Part shown: piece after piece, positions 4,797-7,313 of the stretch
Position numbering within the stretch: position 1 is the stretch's first letter
Layout: each line of letters begins with the position of its first letter
NCBI GenBank assembly: GCA_027366195.1
Contig: DAHXKW010000007.1
Coordinates: forward strand, 1 to 7,313
DNA from: Alphaproteobacteria bacterium
GTDB lineage: Bacteria; Pseudomonadota; Alphaproteobacteria; G02398745; G023898745
Direction of reading: 5' to 3'
Length of the DNA stretch: 7,313 nucleotides
Program-made: the position numbers and the translations under genes
The notes under the pieces: model-generated
Told to the model about the DNA's origin: nothing
The model's database searches: none
Seen by the model: the letters and a program-made list of their open reading frames with translations, nothing else

Positions 4797-6407
4797 ATGA
4801 CAAAATTCGTATTTATTACAGGTGGTGTATGTTCGTCTCTAGGTAAGGGTATTACAACAGCTTCTTTAGGTGCTCTATTACTAGCTCGGGGATATACGGT
4901 AAAGCTTAGAAAATTAGAACAATACCTCAATATTGACTCCGGCACGATGAGCCCTATTCAACATGGCGAAGTTTTCGTGACAAAAGACGGCTTGGAAACC
5001 GACTTAGACCTTGGACATTACGAACGTTTCACAGGTATTGACGCGACAAAAGATGATTATATAACTATGGGTATGGTTTACAATCAAGTCCTCAAAAAAG
5101 AGCGTCGAGGGGATTATTTAGGGGCAACTGTACAAATTATCCCTCATGTTACTGATGAGATTAAACAATTCATAACAAAAGATTCAGAAGTTGTAGATTT
5201 TGTTTTATGCGAAATAGGAGGCACAGTTGGCGATATAGAAGGTCAAGCCTTTCTAGAAGCTGCAAGACAAATACGAATTGATTTAGGTACAGAAAAAACC
5301 ATATTTGTTCACCTAACTCTGATTCCTTATATGAGCACATCAGGAGAAACAAAAACAAAACCAACCCAACACTCTGTAAAATGGCTACAAAGTCTAGGAA
5401 TACAGCCAGATTTACTGCTATGCCGAAGCGAACGAGATATTGAAAAAAATGCTTTGGCCAAAATTGCTTTATTTTGTAACGTACCACAAAAAAGAGTAAT
5501 AATAGGTCGCACAGCTGAGGATATTTATCAGGTACCTCTCATGTACCATGAAGCAGGGTTAGATACTGAGGTCTGTTCTTATTTCAATATGAAAAACAAC
5601 GTAAATCTAAATAATATAAAAGTATCTGTGGCAAGCAGAAAAGAAAAATGTGGTTCAAATATAGTAAAAATAGGAATTGTTGGAAAATATCTGGAACTAA
5701 AAGACGCCTATAAATCACTAATCGAAGCTATACGTCATGCAGGTTTTGCCCTTAACGCATCTTTGGAAATCCATTATTTGGATTCGGAGAAATATACAAA
5801 AAAAGATTTATCTATATTAAATGCAATTGTAATAGCTGGAGGATTTGGCCATAGAGGAGCAGAAGGGAAAATTAATGCGATTCAATATGCTAGAGAAAAT
5901 AAAGTACCCTTGCTTGGTATTTGTCTAGGAATGCAATTGTCCGTTATTGAATTTTTGCGCCACGTTGTTGGGATTCCTAAGGCGGGTTCCACTGAATTTG
6001 AGAAAACGCCAGAACCTGCTATAGGCTTAATAACAGAATGGGAGCATTTTGAAGGCTATAAAACTAAAGGCTCAACACAACAAAAAGGTGGGACGATGCG
6101 TCTAGGCGCTTACAAATGCGAACTAAAAGAAAACTCGCTAGTTGCACAGCTTTACAATCACCATACTATACAAGAAAGACATCGGCATCGCTACGAAGTA
6201 AACAAAGAACGGTATGGTGCTCAGATGGAAGCTAACGGCATGATCATTTCAGGAACCTCTCCTGATGGAGAATTACCTGAAATCGTAGAATTGAAAAACC
6301 ATCCATTTTTTGTTGGCGTGCAGTTTCATCCCGAATTAAAATCAAGACCTTTTGAACCTCACCCTTTATTTGTTGGTTTGCTAAAAGCAGGTATGGATAA
6401 AATATAA
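4797..6407 (+). CDS. pyrG: CTP synthase (glutamine-hydrolysing)
   Basis: PyrG converts UTP, ATP and glutamine to CTP, the last step of pyrimidine nucleotide synthesis. The 536-residue protein has normal length and both domains. The synthetase domain starts TKFVFITGGVCSSLGKG (P-loop). It continues with HGEVFV, DLDLGHYERF (D71 of the Mg site), ERRGDYLGATVQIIPHVTD, CEIGGTVGDIEG (E139) and GETKTKPTQHSV. The class I glutamine amidotransferase domain (from about residue 290) carries IAGGFGHRG, the nucleophile in GICLGMQ (C376), and the His/Glu pair in VQFHPELKSRP (H511, E513). One oddity is KLEQYLNIDSGTM where the family nearly always has KLDPYxNVDPGTM. The gene follows potH after 94 bases containing no clear terminator, so it may be read both from its own promoter and from ndk. 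The start is fixed by the Shine-Dalgarno. Confidence 0.97.
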   Translation: MTKFVFITGGVCSSLGKGITTASLGALLLARGYTVKLRKLEQYLNIDSGTMSPIQHGEVFVTKDGLETDLDLGHYERFTGIDATKDDYITMGMVYNQVLKKERRGDYLGATVQIIPHVTDEIKQFITKDSEVVDFVLCEIGGTVGDIEGQAFLEAARQIRIDLGTEKTIFVHLTLIPYMSTSGETKTKPTQHSVKWLQSLGIQPDLLLCRSERDIEKNALAKIALFCNVPQKRVIIGRTAEDIYQVPLMYHEAGLDTEVCSYFNMKNNVNLNNIKVSVASRKEKCGSNIVKIGIVGKYLELKDAYKSLIEAIRHAGFALNASLEIHYLDSEKYTKKDLSILNAIVIAGGFGHRGAEGKINAIQYARENKVPLLGICLGMQLSVIEFLRHVVGIPKAGSTEFEKTPEPAIGLITEWEHFEGYKTKGSTQQKGGTMRLGAYKCELKENSLVAQLYNHHTIQERHRHRYEVNKERYGAQMEANGMIISGTSPDGELPEIVELKNHPFFVGVQFHPELKSRPFEPHPLFVGLLKAGMDKI

Positions 6408-6443
6408 TTGTTTCACGTGAAACAATTTGTTTTGAAAAACAAA
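6406..6443. terminator. Possible bidirectional terminator between pyrG and the MFS gene
   Basis: The parS palindrome can fold in RNA as a nine-pair stem with an ACGT loop, followed on the plus strand by TTGTTTT. A second inverted repeat, TTTGTTTT/AAAACAAA (6426-6433 and 6436-6443), follows directly. The two genes are convergent, so termination in both directions is expected here. The stems are AT-rich and the parS explanation accounts for the first palindrome, so this is only a possibility. Confidence 0.3.
6409..6424. other. parS: parS centromere site (ParB-binding sequence)
   Basis: The 16 bases TGTTTCACGTGAAACA are identical to the canonical chromosomal parS recognised by ParB in Bacillus, Caulobacter and most other bacteria. 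They sit in a longer perfect palindrome (6406-6427, 22 bases) that begins within the pyrG stop codon. ParB-CTP clamps load at such sites and spread, and ParA and SMC then act on the complex to segregate and organise the origin region. The location, a 49-base gap between two convergent genes, is a tolerated place for such a site. No parA or parB is in the window. Confidence 0.9.
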
Positions 6444-6456
6444 ATTAATTTATTCT

Positions 6457-7313
6457 TTAATCTTGTTGATATAAAAAATAAAAACCTAAAACCCCAAAAC
6501 ATAAAGCTACAGGGATAATAGAAATTCCAAAAACTAGCGCTTTCGCACAACCTATACCACCAAACTGGTTAATAGTTTCTCCGATAATAGCGTGAAAAAA
6601 ATAACCAAAAATCATAATAATCATGTTTGCCATACTGGTTGTAAATCCAGCACTATTTTCAGAGACATATGTAGAAATTTTGTAAATTGCTATTACTTGG
6701 TACGCACAACAAATACCAACGATAAAAAACATGGCTCCTATGATACTAATAATCAACTTTCCTGTGATAAGTGCAAAGAAACTCACCGCCATAATAATAC
6801 CAGAACCTATGATGGTTCCTATGTATTTTTTTGTTTTTTCCGCCACAAAGCTTAAAACAGGAGCACAACACATACCAATAAATATTAATGACGGCAAACT
6901 AGCTGCTGCAGAATCACTTGCCCCGTACACTTCCTTTAAAAAAGTTTTACCCCAAACATCAGCAAATCCTTCAAGAGGACCAACCATCAAACCAGCAGAA
7001 ACACAACCAAGAATAACGCGTTTGTTTTTAACAACTGCAAAAATATCCTCAAAAATATTATTAGACTGGTTTTTTTCGATTTTTGGCATAACAATATAAC
7101 TTGTAATAGCTATCAATATGCCAATAACAGCAATTAAACTTATTACGTACTTATAGCCAAACTTATGACAAAAATAGTTAAGCGGCCCACCGCCATATAT
7201 CGCTCCAACTAGTCCTATTGTGACAACGAAGCTGAGCATTCTAGTAAAGTAGGCCTCAACAAAAAGCATTCTTATAATTTTAAATGCCCCTAAAATAGCA
7301 GCTGAAGACCCCA
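6457..7313 (-). CDS. Major facilitator superfamily transporter (5' end outside the window)
   Basis: The frame is open to the right edge (284 codons plus two bases). The first visible codons read GSSAAILGAFKIIR immediately before an internal Met (7269), so that Met is not the true start. The sequence around GSSAAILGAFK...TRMLSFVVTIGLVGAIYGGGPLNYF followed by FGYKYV matches the TM4-TM5 region of MFS proteins of the 'SSxxxLG..K...F...G...TiG..GA..gg.PL' kind, common in alpha- and gammaproteobacteria. About eight more hydrophobic helices follow, separated by a charged central loop (PKIEKNQSNN), consistent with helices 4-12 of a 12-helix carrier. The N-terminal third is missing from the window. 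Substrate cannot be predicted; metabolite/proton symport across the inner membrane is the family expectation. It converges on pyrG. Confidence 0.85.
   Translation of the reverse strand, partial: GSSAAILGAFKIIRMLFVEAYFTRMLSFVVTIGLVGAIYGGGPLNYFCHKFGYKYVISLIAVIGILIAITSYIVMPKIEKNQSNNIFEDIFAVVKNKRVILGCVSAGLMVGPLEGFADVWGKTFLKEVYGASDSAAASLPSLIFIGMCCAPVLSFVAEKTKKYIGTIIGSGIIMAVSFFALITGKLIISIIGAMFFIVGICCAYQVIAIYKISTYVSENSAGFTTSMANMIIMIFGYFFHAIIGETINQFGGIGCAKALVFGISIIPVALCFGVLGFYFLYQQD

Noticed and set aside
6592..7099. Plus-strand ORFs opposite the MFS gene
   Set aside because: Their translations have no family features, while the minus frame gives a clear transporter sequence across the same bases.

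Overview
The window is AT-rich (roughly one third G+C by eye) and gene-dense, with Gram-negative bacterial genes. A likely source is an alphaproteobacterium with a reduced, host-associated genome, for example of the Holosporales or Rickettsiales type. This is inferred from base composition, the style of the protein sequences, an outer-membrane barrel gene, a possible NtrY-like sensor fragment and lineage-specific low-complexity proteins. No rRNA or other taxonomic marker is present, so the assignment is tentative.

Layout: (1) 1-167, minus strand, is the N-terminal end of a membrane protein that runs off the left edge, possibly an NtrY-type sensor kinase. It is divergent from (2) rsmI (233-1033, plus), the 16S rRNA C1402 ribose 2'-O-methyltransferase. 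(3) 1100-1510, plus, is an unrecognised acidic protein with nine cysteines. (4) 1577-2041, minus, is a Lys/Glu/His-rich low-complexity protein with a tandem duplication. (5) 2114-2764, minus, is a probable small outer-membrane beta-barrel protein lying upstream of (4) in the same reading frame. (6) 2869-4702, plus, is a tightly packed set: ndk, then a CDP-alcohol phosphatidyltransferase (pgsA-like, 7-nt overlap), then a PotH-like polyamine ABC permease (ATGA overlap). (7) pyrG (4797-6407, plus) has a strong Shine-Dalgarno. (8) 6409-6424 is a perfect ParB-binding parS sequence in the short gap between convergent genes. (9) 6457-7313, minus, is the C-terminal two thirds of an MFS transporter that runs off the right edge.

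The plus-strand genes link nucleotide and membrane housekeeping. PyrG makes CTP from UTP, Ndk phosphorylates nucleoside diphosphates, and the PgsA-like enzyme uses a CTP-derived donor (CDP-diacylglycerol). The polyamine permease stands alone here, without its ATPase, binding protein or second permease. The minus-strand pair (4)-(5) looks like lineage-specific envelope material.

The most informative non-coding element is the parS site. It suggests that the window lies in the origin-proximal, ParB-loaded part of the chromosome. No gene-free stretch exceeds 300 bases, and I see no tRNA, rRNA, CRISPR array or insertion sequence.
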